From: Amycolatopsis thermoflava N1165
GTDB lineage: Bacteria; Actinomycetota; Actinomycetes; Mycobacteriales; Pseudonocardiaceae
Direction: 5' to 3'
Length of the DNA: 64,000 nucleotides
NCBI RefSeq assembly: GCF_000473265.1
Contig: NZ_KI421511.1
Coordinates: 2,827,560-2,891,559, forward strand
The translations under genes were made by a program, and so were the position numbers. This document shows, piece after piece, positions 23,941 to 33,121 of the stretch (positions are counted from its first letter, which is position 1; each line of letters opens with the position of its first letter). Below the pieces are notes generated by a model. The model ran no database searches. It saw nothing but the letters and a program-made list of their open reading frames with translations, and was not told the origin of the DNA.

Positions 23941-24840
23941 TCAGGTGGAGAGCTCGCGCAGTGCCAGGGCCAGTCCGGCGAGCCGGTCGGTCGCGTCGGT
24001 CAGGAAGAGGCGCGAGTCGGCGAGGCCGTGGCTGCTGGCGGCGACCGCACGGCCCGCCGCGGCGACCAGGGCTGCGAAGCTCTCCACCCCGTCGTCCAAC
24101 TGTTCCCGCAGCGTGGCGACGGCCGACTCCAGCGCGGCCCGCTCGCCGGCCGGGGCCGCGTCGCGCGCCCGCTCGATCGACTGGATCCGCAGGGCCAGCG
24201 CCCGCAGCGCCGTCGCGGCCTCGGCGGCCGTCGACCGGGCGTCGGCCACCGAGTACTCCGGCACCGGCGCCGCGCCGAGCGCCGAGGGCTCCGACAGCTG
24301 CCGCAGCAGGTCGGCCAGCGTCGACTCGCACTCGGCGAGCCGCTGCATCGGGGCGCGTGCCGCGGAACCGGACGGCGGCAGCGGCGGCGGGGTGGTGCTG
24401 ACCGGCAGCACGACCCGGTTCAGCTGCCGCAGCCGAAGCCCCGACTTCACCGACAACGTGGTGAACACGACCGCGCCGAAGATCCCCGGCACCGCCTCGG
24501 CCACTCCGCCGGCCCCGGCGAGCCCGAGACCGCCGATCACCGCGTACAGCACGAACAGCACCGCGGCCATGATCCACAGCGTCAGCGCCCGCGACGTCCG
24601 CCGCTTGCGCCGCGCCAGCTTCGCCTCCGGCGAGTTCCACGCGACCCACTTCGCGCGGGCCTCGTTGAGGACCGGCATCGCCTGGGAGACGACCTTCGGC
24701 CGCGTCACCGCGCCGGACGAACCCTGCTCCGTGTACCGCTGCAACTTCTGCTGCGCGCGCTGCGCGTAGTCGGGCAGGCGCTCGATGTGCTTTTCCAGCT
24801 TCGCCTGGAACTGCGAGAAGTCCCGCCTGCCCGACGCCAT
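23941..24840 (-). CDS. pspM: PspM-like integral membrane partner of PspA
   Basis: 299-residue protein placed directly after pspA, exactly as Rv2743c (PspM) follows pspA in M. tuberculosis. The first 100 residues are basic and helical (FQAKLEKHIERLPDYAQRAQQKL); two transmembrane helices follow (ALTLWIMAAVLFVLYAVIGGLGL and a second near 125-145), then a Pro-rich linker and a long helical cytoplasmic domain. In the mycobacterial system PspM ties PspA to the membrane during envelope stress. It is 11 bases from pspA. The identification rests on synteny and topology. Confidence 0.8.
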   Translation of the reverse strand: MASGRRDFSQFQAKLEKHIERLPDYAQRAQQKLQRYTEQGSSGAVTRPKVVSQAMPVLNEARAKWVAWNSPEAKLARRKRRTSRALTLWIMAAVLFVLYAVIGGLGLAGAGGVAEAVPGIFGAVVFTTLSVKSGLRLRQLNRVVLPVSTTPPPLPPSGSAARAPMQRLAECESTLADLLRQLSEPSALGAAPVPEYSVADARSTAAEAATALRALALRIQSIERARDAAPAGERAALESAVATLREQLDDGVESFAALVAAAGRAVAASSHGLADSRLFLTDATDRLAGLALALRELST

Positions 24841-24851
24841 CGCCTACCCGC

Positions 24852-25691
24852 TCAGGCCTGGTTCTTCTGCTGCTGCTCGGCCTGGACGCGCGACTCGATC
24901 TCGCGCTGGATGTCCGCCGCGGGCGACGCCGCCTTCTCACCGGAGCCGGAGGTCACCTGCGCGACCGAGTCGCCCCGCATGGACGCCCGGATCTGCTCCA
25001 GCCGCGAGCTGCCCGCCATCTGCGTGGTGGCCTGCTGCACCTCGAGCATGCGGCCCTGCACCGAGTTCTGCGCCAGCTCCGCCTGGCCCAGCGCGGTGGT
25101 GTAGCGCCGCTCGATCTTCTCCCGCACCTCCTCCAGCGACGGGGTGTTGCCCGGCGCGGTGAGCTGCGACATCTGGTTGAGCGAGGCGGACACCTGCTCC
25201 TGCATCTTGGCCTGCTCCAGCTGCGAGAGCAGCTTGGTGCGCTCGGCCAGCTTCTGCTGGAGCATCGCCGAGTTGCGCTCCACGGCCTGCTTCGCCTGCG
25301 CGGCGGCCTGCAGGGCCTGGTCGTGCAGCGTCTTGAGGTCCTCGATGCTCTGCTCGGCCGTGACCAGCTGGGTGGCGAACGACTCCGCGGCCACCTCGTA
25401 CTGCTGCGCCTTCTGCTCGTCCCCCTTGGCGCGGGCCTCGTCGGCCAGCACCAGCGCCTGCCGCGCCGACGCCTGCAGCTTCTCGACCTCGGCGAGCTGG
25501 CGGTTGAGCTTCATCTCCAGCTGCCGCTGGTTACCGATAACCGCGGCGGCCTGCTGGGAGAGCGCCTGGTGGTTGCGCTGCGCCTCCTCGATGGCCTGCT
25601 GGATCTGCACCTTCGGGTCGGCGTGCTCGTCGATCTTCGACGAGAACGACGCCATGAGGTACTTCCAGAACTTCACGAAAGGGTTGGCCAT
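24852..25691 (-). CDS. pspA: phage shock protein A (PspA/IM30)
   Basis: 279-residue coiled-coil protein that oligomerises on damaged membrane. It begins [38 protein letters not shown], the amphipathic membrane-binding helix and conserved helix 1, followed by continuous heptads with Gln/Ala-rich character to about residue 235 and a short disordered tail. GGAGGAG lies directly before ATG 25691. A hairpin terminator stands between it and clgR, so expression may come partly from its own promoter in 25692-25878; no clear ClgR box was found there. Confidence 0.93.
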   Translation of the reverse strand: MANPFVKFWKYLMASFSSKIDEHADPKVQIQQAIEEAQRNHQALSQQAAAVIGNQRQLEMKLNRQLAEVEKLQASARQALVLADEARAKGDEQKAQQYEVAAESFATQLVTAEQSIEDLKTLHDQALQAAAQAKQAVERNSAMLQQKLAERTKLLSQLEQAKMQEQVSASLNQMSQLTAPGNTPSLEEVREKIERRYTTALGQAELAQNSVQGRMLEVQQATTQMAGSSRLEQIRASMRGDSVAQVTSGSGEKAASPAADIQREIESRVQAEQQQKNQA

Positions 25692-25878
25692 CTCCTCCGC
25701 CTGCCTTCTAGATCCCTGCCTGGGTGTCGCCGATGGTCGCCCGGCGTCGCCCTCCCCTGTCTGAGCAACGCCGCGACCCCGGAGTGGGTTCCATCGTGTC
25801 AGGTCGCGCCCGTGTGTTCCAGGCGACCCCGGGGGATTTCAGGGACGACCCTGACCGGCCTCCCCGGCCCGGACGCGC

Positions 25879-25921
25879 GAAGGCCACCGCCGGGGCGCGC
25901 GGCGCCCGGACGGTGGCCTTC
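25879..25921 (-). terminator. terminator-like hairpin between clgR and pspA
   Basis: Perfect 11-bp inverted repeat (GAAGGCCACCG with CGGTGGCCTTC) enclosing a 21-base GC-rich loop that can pair further. It lies 43 bases after the clgR stop on the minus strand. Between stop and hairpin the 16-base sequence TCGAGTGTTCTCAGCG occurs twice, 18 bases apart (25925 and 25943). It would limit read-through from clgR into pspA. Confidence 0.7.
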
Positions 25922-25963
25922 GTGTCGAGTGTTCTCAGCGTCTCGAGTGTTCTCAGCGGGTGA

Positions 25964-26413
25964 TCAGGCCGCGACCATCTTCGGCGCGCGGATGGTGGTG
26001 CGCAGCGACGGCCCGACGCGCTGACCGGAAACCCGCAGGTCCGGCAGGTCGTTGCCGATCACGCCGTCGATGAGCCGGCCGCTGTCCAGCCGGCCTGTCG
26101 CGGCGGACGGTTCGCCCGTCTTGCGCGCGCGGCCCTCGCCCTCGGCGGTCTCCGGCATCGTCGGCACGTCCACGCTCTCCAGAGCCGAGATGTCGGCGGC
26201 GACGTTGCTCAGCAGCTCGGCCAGCGGCAGCTCGAGCGCCTCGCAGATGGACGCCAGCAGTTCACTGGACGCCTCCTTCTGCCCGCGCTCCACCTCGGAC
26301 AGGTAGCCGAGGCTGACCTTGGCGGCGCGGGAGATGTCGCGCAGTGTGCGACGCTTGTTGGTGCGGGCATGCCGGAGCCGGTCGCCGATCGCCTCGCGCA
26401 GGAGCACGGTCAT
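25964..26413 (-). CDS. clgR: ClgR-type XRE regulator of the Clp protease/Psp response
   Basis: 149-residue regulator. The Cro/C1-type helix-turn-helix reads [37 protein letters not shown], almost the signature of ClgR, the activator of clp genes and pspA in actinobacteria. The protein ends ...APKMVAA; a C-terminal Ala-Ala is the ClpP1P2 degradation signal known for Streptomyces ClgR, so the protein is probably proteolytically controlled. GGGAGG precedes ATG 26413. A ClgR-type box lies 72 bases upstream, implying autoregulation. cinA and pgsA lie upstream on the same strand. Confidence 0.9.
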   Translation of the reverse strand: MTVLLREAIGDRLRHARTNKRRTLRDISRAAKVSLGYLSEVERGQKEASSELLASICEALELPLAELLSNVAADISALESVDVPTMPETAEGEGRARKTGEPSAATGRLDSGRLIDGVIGNDLPDLRVSGQRVGPSLRTTIRAPKMVAA

Positions 26414-26484
26414 CGCGCGCCTCCCTTCCTGATACCGACCACGTTACCCAGTTCGAGCGCCTCCTCGCAGCGATTGACACGGGG

Positions 26485-26502
26485 ATACGCCCAGGGCGAA
26501 CG
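26485..26502. promoter_or_regulatory. ClgR-binding box upstream of clgR
   Basis: GATACGCCCAGGGCGAAC fits the published actinobacterial ClgR consensus (core CGCY-N-A-N-R-GCG with A/T-rich flanks) at every core position, with one mismatch in the outer flank. It lies between the cinA stop and the clgR start, at a distance suitable for autoactivation of clgR. Confidence 0.7.
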
Positions 26503-26508
26503 CCCCGA

Positions 26509-26973
26509 TCAAGTGAGATGTTCCCCCAGCAGGTCGAGTGCGGCCGTCACCGCGGCGCGCCGGACGGCGGCTCGGTCGCCCTCGAACCAGTGGGTGCGCA
26601 CGTCCCGGCCGGCCGGGCCGGCGAGGCCGATGTGCACGGTTCCGGGGTCGACGCCGTCCTGCGGGTCCGGCCCGGCCACGCCGGTCAGGCCCAGTCCCCA
26701 GTCGGCGCCGCAGCGCTCCCGCGCGCCCTCCGCGAGCTGCGCCGCGACCTCCGGGTGCACCGCCCCGTGCGCGGCCAGCAGCGCCGGGTCCACCCCGGCG
26801 AGTTTCGCCTTGAGGTCGGTGGCGTAGACCACCAGCCCGCCGCGGACGACGGCGCTGGAGCCGGGCACCTCGGTCAGCGTCGCGGTGACCAGGCCGGCGG
26901 TCAGGGACTCCGCGGCGGCCACCGTCTGCCCGAGCCGGACGAGCGCGGCCACCACCGGTCGCGCCGACGTCAT
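26509..26973 (-). CDS. cinA: CinA C-terminal domain protein (nicotinamide-nucleotide amidase, PncC type)
   Basis: 154-residue single-domain protein that deamidates NMN to nicotinate mononucleotide, recycling pyridine nucleotides released for example by DNA ligase. Family motifs are clear: TVAAAESLTAGLVTATLTEVPGSSAVVRGGLVVYATDLK, then WGLGLTGVAGPD and GTVHIGLAGP. The N-terminal MoaB-like domain of full-length CinA is absent, as in E. coli PncC. ATG 26973 overlaps the pgsA stop (ATGA), so the rimO-pgsA-cinA genes are translationally coupled. Confidence 0.92.
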   Translation of the reverse strand: MTSARPVVAALVRLGQTVAAAESLTAGLVTATLTEVPGSSAVVRGGLVVYATDLKAKLAGVDPALLAAHGAVHPEVAAQLAEGARERCGADWGLGLTGVAGPDPQDGVDPGTVHIGLAGPAGRDVRTHWFEGDRAAVRRAAVTAALDLLGEHLT

Positions 26974-27599
26974 GCGCGGGCCGCCGCGCGCAGCCGCACG
27001 GCGCGCACGACGTAGTCGGCGCCGGTGACGACGGTGAGCGCCACCGCGAGGCCCATCAGCGCCCACTGGACCGGCAGCGCGCCGTCCGGCAGCGGCAGCA
27101 GGTAGGTCACGATCGCCAGGATCTGGGTCATCGTCTTGGCCTTGCCGCCGCGGCTGGCCGGGATCACGCCGTGCCGGATCACCCAGAACCGCAGCAGGGT
27201 CACGCCGATCTCGCGGACCGCGATCACCACGGTCACCCACCAGGGCAGCTCGCCGAGCAGGCTCAGGCCCACCAGCGCGGCGCCGATCAGCGCCTTGTCC
27301 GCGATCGGGTCGGCGATCTTGCCGAAGTCGGTGATCAGCCCGTAGCGCCGGGCGACCCAGCCGTCCACCTGGTCGGTCAGCGACGCGATCGCGAACAGCA
27401 CCGTCGCGCCGATCCGCCAGCCGGTGTCCTCGCCGCCGCCGGCGAACAGCGCCAGCACGAACAGTGGGACCAGGATGATCCGGGACAGGGTCAGCAGGTT
27501 CGCGACGTTGAGCGTGGGGACCGGGGTCGGCTCGGGCTCGCGGTGGGGCGGGCCGGCCTCCCCGCCGGCCTGCGCCGACTCCTCCGCCGCGGCGCTCAT
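26970..27599 (-). CDS. pgsA: CDP-diacylglycerol-glycerol-3-phosphate 3-phosphatidyltransferase
   Basis: 209-residue integral membrane enzyme making phosphatidylglycerophosphate. The CDP-alcohol phosphatidyltransferase signature D-x2-D-G-x2-A-R-x8-G-x3-D-x3-D is complete in DQVDGWVAR...GKIADPIAD, between transmembrane helices ([20 protein letters not shown] at the start). A Pro/Glu-rich N-terminal tail of about 28 residues precedes the first helix. It overlaps rimO upstream and cinA downstream by 4 bases each. The same neighbourhood (pgsA3-clgR) exists in M. tuberculosis. Confidence 0.95.
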   Translation of the reverse strand: MSAAAEESAQAGGEAGPPHREPEPTPVPTLNVANLLTLSRIILVPLFVLALFAGGGEDTGWRIGATVLFAIASLTDQVDGWVARRYGLITDFGKIADPIADKALIGAALVGLSLLGELPWWVTVVIAVREIGVTLLRFWVIRHGVIPASRGGKAKTMTQILAIVTYLLPLPDGALPVQWALMGLAVALTVVTGADYVVRAVRLRAAARA

Positions 27600-29017
27600 C
27601 TGCCCGCGTCCGGCTCGACGAGCAGGTCGACGCCCTCGGAGCCGACGACGCGGCAGCGCACCATCTGCCCGACCTCGAGCCCGTCACCGTCGAGCACGAT
27701 GCAGGCGCCGTCGACCTCGGGCGCCTGGTGCGCGGCGCGGCCGGACACCTCCTCGTCGTCGGCCTCCTCGACCAGCACGTCGACGATCTCGCCGACGCGG
27801 TCCTCGGCGCGCTGCGCGGTCAGCTCGTCCACCAGCGCGGAGACCCGCGCGACGCGCTCGGCGACCACGTCCGGGTCGATCTTGCCGTCGTAGGTCTCGG
27901 CCTCGGTGCCGTCCTCGTCGGAGTAGCCGAACACGCCGACCGCGTCGAGCCCGGCCTCGGTGAGGAAATGCTCCAGCTCGGCGACGTCGTCCTCGGTCTC
28001 GCCGGGGAAGCCGACGATGACGTTGCTGCGGATGCCCGCCTCCGGCGCGTACTCGCGGATCTGCTGGATCAGCGCGAGGAACGACTTCGTGGAGCCGAAG
28101 CGGCGCATCCGGCGCAGCACGGTCTCGCTGGAGTGCTGGAAGGACATGTCGAAGTAGGGCGCCACACCCGGGGTGGTCGCGATCGCGCGGACCAGGTCCG
28201 GACGGGTCTCGGCGGGCTGCAGGTAGGACACCCGCACCCGCTGGATGCCGTCGATGCCGGCCAGCTGGGGCAGCAGCCGCTCCAGCGCGCGCGTGCCGCC
28301 CAGGTCGCGGCTCAGGTCCTTGCCGTAGGACGTGGAGTTCTCGCTGACCAGGAACAGCTCCTTGACGCCCTGGCCGGCCAGCCAGGCGGCCTCGGCGAGG
28401 ATCTCGTCCGGGTGGCGCGAGACGAACGAGCCGCGGAACGACGGGATCGCGCAGAACGAGCAGCGGCGGTCGCAGCCCGAGGCGATCTTCAGTGCCGCCA
28501 CCGGCGAGTCGGACAGCCGGCTGCGCAGCACGCGGGGCCCCCAGCCGTGGCCGGGGATCGAGACGTCCTCGGTGGCGGCGGCGCGCTCGACCGGGGTGAT
28601 CGGCAGCAGCTTGCGGCGGTCGCCCGGGGTGTGCGAGGCGATGGTGCGGCCTGCCGCGACGTCGTCCAGCCGGGCCGCGAGGTCGTTGTAGTGGTCGAAC
28701 CCGAGGACGGCGTGGGCCTCCGGCAGGCTCTCGGCCAGCTCGGCGCCGTAGCGCTCGGCCATGCAGCCGACGGCGACGACCTTCGCGCCGGTGTCGGCGG
28801 CGGCCAGCAGCGTGTCGACCGAATCCTTCTTCGCCGACTCCACGAACCCGCAGGTGTTCACGACGATCACGTCGCTGCCCTCGGGTTCGTCGGCGAGCTC
28901 CCAGCCCCCTTCGGCGAGCCGGCCGGCCAGCTCCTCGGAGTCCACCTCGTTGCGGGCGCAGCCCAGGGTCAGCAGGGAGACACGACGGCGGGAGGGCTCG
29001 GTGGCGGCAGAAGACAC
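27596..29017 (-). CDS. rimO: ribosomal protein S12 methylthiotransferase RimO
   Basis: 473-residue radical-SAM enzyme that methylthiolates an aspartate of ribosomal protein S12. Order of domains: UPF0004 N-terminus with three cysteines ([31 protein letters not shown]), radical SAM domain with the CxxxCxxC cluster [11 protein letters not shown] near residue 190, then a TRAM domain. The [11 protein letters not shown] stretch is RimO-like rather than MiaB-like. First gene of the rimO-pgsA-cinA unit; divergent from argA with 80 bases between. Confidence 0.95.
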   Translation of the reverse strand: MSSAATEPSRRRVSLLTLGCARNEVDSEELAGRLAEGGWELADEPEGSDVIVVNTCGFVESAKKDSVDTLLAAADTGAKVVAVGCMAERYGAELAESLPEAHAVLGFDHYNDLAARLDDVAAGRTIASHTPGDRRKLLPITPVERAAATEDVSIPGHGWGPRVLRSRLSDSPVAALKIASGCDRRCSFCAIPSFRGSFVSRHPDEILAEAAWLAGQGVKELFLVSENSTSYGKDLSRDLGGTRALERLLPQLAGIDGIQRVRVSYLQPAETRPDLVRAIATTPGVAPYFDMSFQHSSETVLRRMRRFGSTKSFLALIQQIREYAPEAGIRSNVIVGFPGETEDDVAELEHFLTEAGLDAVGVFGYSDEDGTEAETYDGKIDPDVVAERVARVSALVDELTAQRAEDRVGEIVDVLVEEADDEEVSGRAAHQAPEVDGACIVLDGDGLEVGQMVRCRVVGSEGVDLLVEPDAGR

Positions 29018-29097
29018 GACACTCAGGGTAGCTGGCGCGCGCGGGCGTGGCCGAACCCACCGCGACAGGCCCGCCCCCGCCCCGATACGGTCGATCG

Positions 29098-29610
29098 GTG
29101 CACGGTGATCCTTCCCCTACCGTCGAGATCCGGCGGGCCCGGATCTCGGACGTCCGCAAGATCAAGGCGTTGGTGGACGCGGACGCGGGGCGGGTGTTGC
29201 TCGAGAAGGAGCTCGTCACCCTGTATGAGGACGTGCAGGAGTTCTGGGTCGCCGACCGAGACGGCGAGATTCTCGGCTGCGGCGCGCTGCACGTGCTGTG
29301 GGAGGACCTGGCGGAGATCCGCACGGTCGCGGTCGACAAGCGGATGCGCGGGCAGGGCATCGGGCACCGGCTGGTCGCGCAGCTGATCTCCCTGGCGCGG
29401 GAACTGGGGCTGCGCCGGATCTTCGTGCTGACCTTCGAGACGAGCTTCTTCGCGCGGCACGGGTTCACCGAGATCGACGGCACGCCGGTGCCGAGCTCGG
29501 TGTACGAGGAGATGCGCCGCTCGGTGGACCCGGGCGTGGCCGAGTTCCTCGAACTCCCCTACGCGAAGCCGAACACGCTCGGCAACACGCGGATGCTCCT
29601 GGAGCTGTAG
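29098..29610 (+). CDS. argA: L-glutamate/L-glutamine N-acetyltransferase ArgA (short actinobacterial type)
   Basis: 170-residue GNAT enzyme like M. tuberculosis Rv2747, which makes N-acetylglutamate for arginine synthesis and lacks the kinase-like domain of classical ArgA. Visible: [39 protein letters not shown], and the acetyl-CoA loop [15 protein letters not shown], then the [11 protein letters not shown] end block. GTG 29098 matches the family N-terminus. As in mycobacteria it lies beside pgsA/rimO-type genes and ftsK and faces the opposite way to rimO. Confidence 0.9.
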   Translation: MHGDPSPTVEIRRARISDVRKIKALVDADAGRVLLEKELVTLYEDVQEFWVADRDGEILGCGALHVLWEDLAEIRTVAVDKRMRGQGIGHRLVAQLISLARELGLRRIFVLTFETSFFARHGFTEIDGTPVPSSVYEEMRRSVDPGVAEFLELPYAKPNTLGNTRMLLEL

Positions 29611-29724
29611 CGGTTGCGCCCGCCGGGTGAAGTTCGTCCGGTATCCACCTTCCGGGTCTGGTGGCCGTCGTCCGGCGGCCGGATGCTGATCATGGTCGTC
29701 CCTTGATCAGCTGAGGAGCCCAGG

Positions 29725-30150
29725 ATGCGCGCCGCCGCCCGTCGTCTGCTGTCCACGGCCGCTGTGGCCACCGCACTCGTCGCCGGCGCGGGCGCCGCGC
29801 ATGCCGTCGACGTCCGGTCGGTGACCGACACCTACCTGTTCGGCACGTCGCTGAGCCGGTTCGAGCAGATCCGCGCCGACCGGCCGTACGCCGCGTCGCT
29901 GGACTGGTCGTCGGACACCTGCTCGTGGTCGCCGGACAAGCCGCTCGGGTTCGACTTCTCCCCCGCCTGCCACCGGCATGACTTCGGCTACCGCAACTAC
30001 AAGCGGCAGGACCGATTCACCAGCACCAACCGGAAGAAGATCGACGACAACTTCTACCGCGACCTGAAGACCACCTGCCACGGCGACTGGCGCTGCAACG
30101 GCACGGCCTGGACGTACTACCAGGCGGTCCGCCAGTTCGGCGGCTCCTAG
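29725..30150 (+). CDS. secreted prokaryotic phospholipase A2
   Basis: 141 residues. A classical signal peptide (MRAAARRLLSTAAVATALVA...AHA) is cleaved near residue 27; the mature domain has the prokaryotic PLA2 active-site helix ACHRHDFGYRNYKR with the His-Asp pair, and four cysteines able to form two disulfides (CSW...C and CHGDWRC). The family (Streptomyces violaceoruber PLA2 type) hydrolyses the sn-2 ester of phospholipids with Ca2+. ATG 29725 follows GAGGAGCC. It is a stand-alone gene between argA and the IS remnant. Confidence 0.93.
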   Translation: MRAAARRLLSTAAVATALVAGAGAAHAVDVRSVTDTYLFGTSLSRFEQIRADRPYAASLDWSSDTCSWSPDKPLGFDFSPACHRHDFGYRNYKRQDRFTSTNRKKIDDNFYRDLKTTCHGDWRCNGTAWTYYQAVRQFGGS

Positions 30151-30170
30151 ATGAGCGATGCGTAACTCGG

Positions 30171-30533
30171 TCAGTGGTCGTAGGCGGTCAGGGATCGGGT
30201 GGTGGGTTGGCCGGTGGCGCGGTTGTGCCAGATGGCGGCGGTGAGGGCCAGGAGGCGTTGGGCGATGCGGACGCCGACGCGGTTTAGTTGGCCTTTGAGG
30301 GTGTCGTTGACCGACTCGATGAGCTGGCGGATGGACTTGAGCAGCGGCTCACCGGGATGGGGCTTGCGGTTGCGGTAGGACGGCCGGACCAGCCGGACGC
30401 CGCGCTCGGTGAGGTAGTGGTCGAGTTCGCGGGAGACGTAGCCCTTGTCGGCGATGATCAGCAGTCCGGGGCGGTCGGTAAGCAGGTGGGGTTCGTGGTC
30501 GCAGATCGCCATGAGTACCTGCCGCTCGTCGAT
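30171..30533 (-). pseudogene. IS982-family transposase, C-terminal remnant
   Basis: About 120 codons of the transposase C-terminus: ERQVLMAICDHEPHLLTDRPGLLIIADKGYVSRELD with a DDE-type acidic residue, ESVNDTLKGQLNRVGVRIAQRLLALTAAIWHNRATG, and the usual ending RSLTAYDH. The N-terminal half, including the first catalytic acid, is missing. The homologous frame runs up to the ftsK stop codon (30534), where it ends abruptly, so the remnant is fused to the end of ftsK. No terminal inverted repeats were recognised. A methionine at 30512 could start a 113-residue fragment, not expected to be functional. Confidence 0.85.
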
Positions 30534-33014
30534 CTAGTCCTCGCCGTCGTCGTCCGGCATCGAGCCGCCGCGGATCAGCATCAGCGTGCCCTCCAGGTCC
30601 TCCGGCTTGACGAGCACGTCGCGGGCCTTCGAGCCCTCCGACGGGCCCACCACGCCGCGCGTCTCCAGCAGGTCCATCAGCCGCCCGGCCTTGGCGAAGC
30701 CGACCCGCAGCTTGCGCTGCAGCATGGACGTCGACCCGAACTGCGAGGTGATGATCAGCTCGGCCGCCTGCAGCAGGACGTCGAGGTCGTCGCCGATGTC
30801 CGGGTCGATCTCCTTCTTCTCCCCGGCCTTCGCGGCGGTGACGCCCTCCTGGTACTCCGGCTGCGCCTGCTCCTTGGTGAAGTTGACGATCGAGGCGATC
30901 TCGTCGTCGCCGACGTAGGCGCCCTGGATGCGGACCGGCTTGCCGGCGCCCATCGGCAGGTACAGGCCGTCGCCCATGCCGATCAGCTTCTCCGCGCCCG
31001 GCTGGTCGAGGATGACGCGCGAGTCGGTCAGCGACGACGTCGCGAACGCCAGCCGCGACGGCACGTTGGTCTTGATCAGGCCGGTGACGACGTCGACAGA
31101 CGGGCGCTGCGTGGCCAGCACCAGGTGGATGCCCGCGGCACGGGCCTTCTGCGTGATCCGGACGATCGCGTCCTCGACGTCGCGCGGCGCGGTCATCATC
31201 AGGTCGGCCAGCTCGTCGACGATCGCCATGATGTACGGGTACGGCCGGTACACGCGCTCGCTGCCCGGCGGTGCGGTGATCTCCCCCGACTTGACCTTGC
31301 GGTTGAAGTCGTCGATGTGCCGGACCCGGTTGGCCTGCATGTCCTGGTAGCGCTGCTCCATCTCCTCCACCAGCCAGGCCAGCGCGGCGGCCGCCTTCTT
31401 CGGCTGGGTGATGATGGGCGTGATCAGGTGCGGGATGCCCTCGTACGGCGTCAGCTCGACCATCTTCGGGTCGATCAGGATCATCCGCACCTCTTCGGGC
31501 GTCGCCCGCGCCAGCAGCGACACCAGCATCGAGTTGACGAAGCTCGACTTACCGGAGCCGGTGGAGCCCGCGACCAGCAGGTGCGGCATCTTCGTCAGGT
31601 TCGCGGTGACGAAGTGGCCCTCGATGTCCTTGCCGAGCCCGATGACCATCGGGTGGGTGTCCTTGCCCGCGGTGGACGAGCGCAGCACGTCGCCGAGGCG
31701 CACCATCTCGCGGTCGGAGTTGGGCACCTCGATGCCGACCGCCGACTTGCCGGGGATCGGCGCGAGCAGGCGGACGTTGTCGGTGGCCACGGCGTACGCG
31801 ATGTTCTTGGTCAGCGCGGTGATCTTCTCGACCTTCACGCCCGGGCCGAGCTCGACCTCGTAGCGCGTGACCGTCGGGCCGCGGGTGAAGCCGGTGACCT
31901 GCGCGTCGACGTTGAACTGCTCCAGCACGCCGGTGATCGCCTCGATCATGGCGTCGTTGGCCTTGCTGCGGGTCTTGGGCGCGTCGCCCAGCTGCAGCAG
32001 GTCGGCGGGCGGCAGCTCGTAGTCGCCCTCGACGGTCCGGGTGACCGCCATGACCGGTTCCGGCTTCTTCGGCTTCTTCTCCGGCACCGCCGCGGGCACC
32101 GGCTTCGGCGGGCGGGCCGGCGTGGGCGGCTCGGCCAGCGCGGACTCGATGTCCAGCTGCTCCGGGTCGGCGCCGCTGGCCTGGCGGCGGCGGGACGGCT
32201 TGCGCAGCCGCACGGCCTTCGGGTCGGCCTCGGTGACCTCGTCGCGGCGTTCGGCGCGGGCCTCGCGCTGCGCCTCCTCCTCGGCCAGTTCCTCCGGGTC
32301 CAGTCCCCAGGTGCGCACCAGGTGCGGGATGTCGCGGATGCGGGTGGCGGTGAACACGAGCAGGCCGAACGCGAGCGCGAGGAACAGCAGCGGCACCGCG
32401 ACCCAGGCCGTCACGCCCTGGGCGAGCAGGTCGCCGGACAGGAAGCCGAGGATGCCGCCCGCGTAGCGCTGGTTCTCGGCGTCGTGCGGGCGGCCGTTGA
32501 ACAGGTGGAGCAACCCCAGCAACGCGAGCACGCCCAGCGCGGTGCCGATCACCATGCGCGGGCGGACCTCCGGTTGCGGCTCGGTGCGCATCAGCACCAC
32601 GGCGGAGACCACGAGCGCCAGCGGCAGCGTGACCGCGCCGGCGCCGAAGACCGTGCGGGTGGCCAGCTCGACGTAGCCGCCGACCGGCCCGGCCGCGCGC
32701 CACCACACCCCGGCGGCGACGATCAGGGCCAGCGCGATCAGGCCGAGGGCGAGCCCGTCGCGGCGGTGTTCGGGCTCCAGCTCCCGGCCGCGGCCGACGG
32801 TGCGCACCACGCTGCCGAGGCCCTTGGCCAGCAGGTTCCAGCCGCCGCGGACGGCCTTGCTGAACGTCCCGGCCTTCTTCTTCGGGGCGGGTTTGCGGGC
32901 GCGCGAGGCCGCGGGCCGCGACTTGGCCGCGCCGCGCGTGCTCCTGCGCGCGGTGCTGCTCTTGCCGCCGGTCCGCTTCGTGCCGCTGCTCCTCGTCGCC
33001 GCCCCGCTAGCCAT
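30534..33014 (-). CDS. ftsK: DNA translocase FtsK
   Basis: 826-residue septal DNA pump that clears and resolves chromosomes at division. A basic, Ala/Lys/Ser-rich N-terminus (residues 1-70) precedes four to five transmembrane helices (about 95-265), a charged linker, and the motor: Walker A LLVAGSTGSGKSSFVNSML, Walker B MAIVDELADLMM, and ARAAGIHLVLATQRPSVDVVTG. The C-terminal gamma winged helix (SEGSKARDVLVKPEDLEGTL region) is present and the protein ends MPDDDGED. ATG 33014 avoids overlap with the divergent plsC gene. The C-terminus abuts an IS remnant but looks complete. Confidence 0.95.
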   Translation of the reverse strand: MASGAATRSSGTKRTGGKSSTARRSTRGAAKSRPAASRARKPAPKKKAGTFSKAVRGGWNLLAKGLGSVVRTVGRGRELEPEHRRDGLALGLIALALIVAAGVWWRAAGPVGGYVELATRTVFGAGAVTLPLALVVSAVVLMRTEPQPEVRPRMVIGTALGVLALLGLLHLFNGRPHDAENQRYAGGILGFLSGDLLAQGVTAWVAVPLLFLALAFGLLVFTATRIRDIPHLVRTWGLDPEELAEEEAQREARAERRDEVTEADPKAVRLRKPSRRRQASGADPEQLDIESALAEPPTPARPPKPVPAAVPEKKPKKPEPVMAVTRTVEGDYELPPADLLQLGDAPKTRSKANDAMIEAITGVLEQFNVDAQVTGFTRGPTVTRYEVELGPGVKVEKITALTKNIAYAVATDNVRLLAPIPGKSAVGIEVPNSDREMVRLGDVLRSSTAGKDTHPMVIGLGKDIEGHFVTANLTKMPHLLVAGSTGSGKSSFVNSMLVSLLARATPEEVRMILIDPKMVELTPYEGIPHLITPIITQPKKAAAALAWLVEEMEQRYQDMQANRVRHIDDFNRKVKSGEITAPPGSERVYRPYPYIMAIVDELADLMMTAPRDVEDAIVRITQKARAAGIHLVLATQRPSVDVVTGLIKTNVPSRLAFATSSLTDSRVILDQPGAEKLIGMGDGLYLPMGAGKPVRIQGAYVGDDEIASIVNFTKEQAQPEYQEGVTAAKAGEKKEIDPDIGDDLDVLLQAAELIITSQFGSTSMLQRKLRVGFAKAGRLMDLLETRGVVGPSEGSKARDVLVKPEDLEGTLMLIRGGSMPDDDGED

Positions 33015-33121
33015 GCCTCTACGGTAACCGCCTGGCCCCACCAACCCCAGGTGCCACACTCGGCACAGCGGGAACTTCGCCTTCACCGGCGGACCTTGAT
33101 CCGCCATTCCGGTGATCTGCC

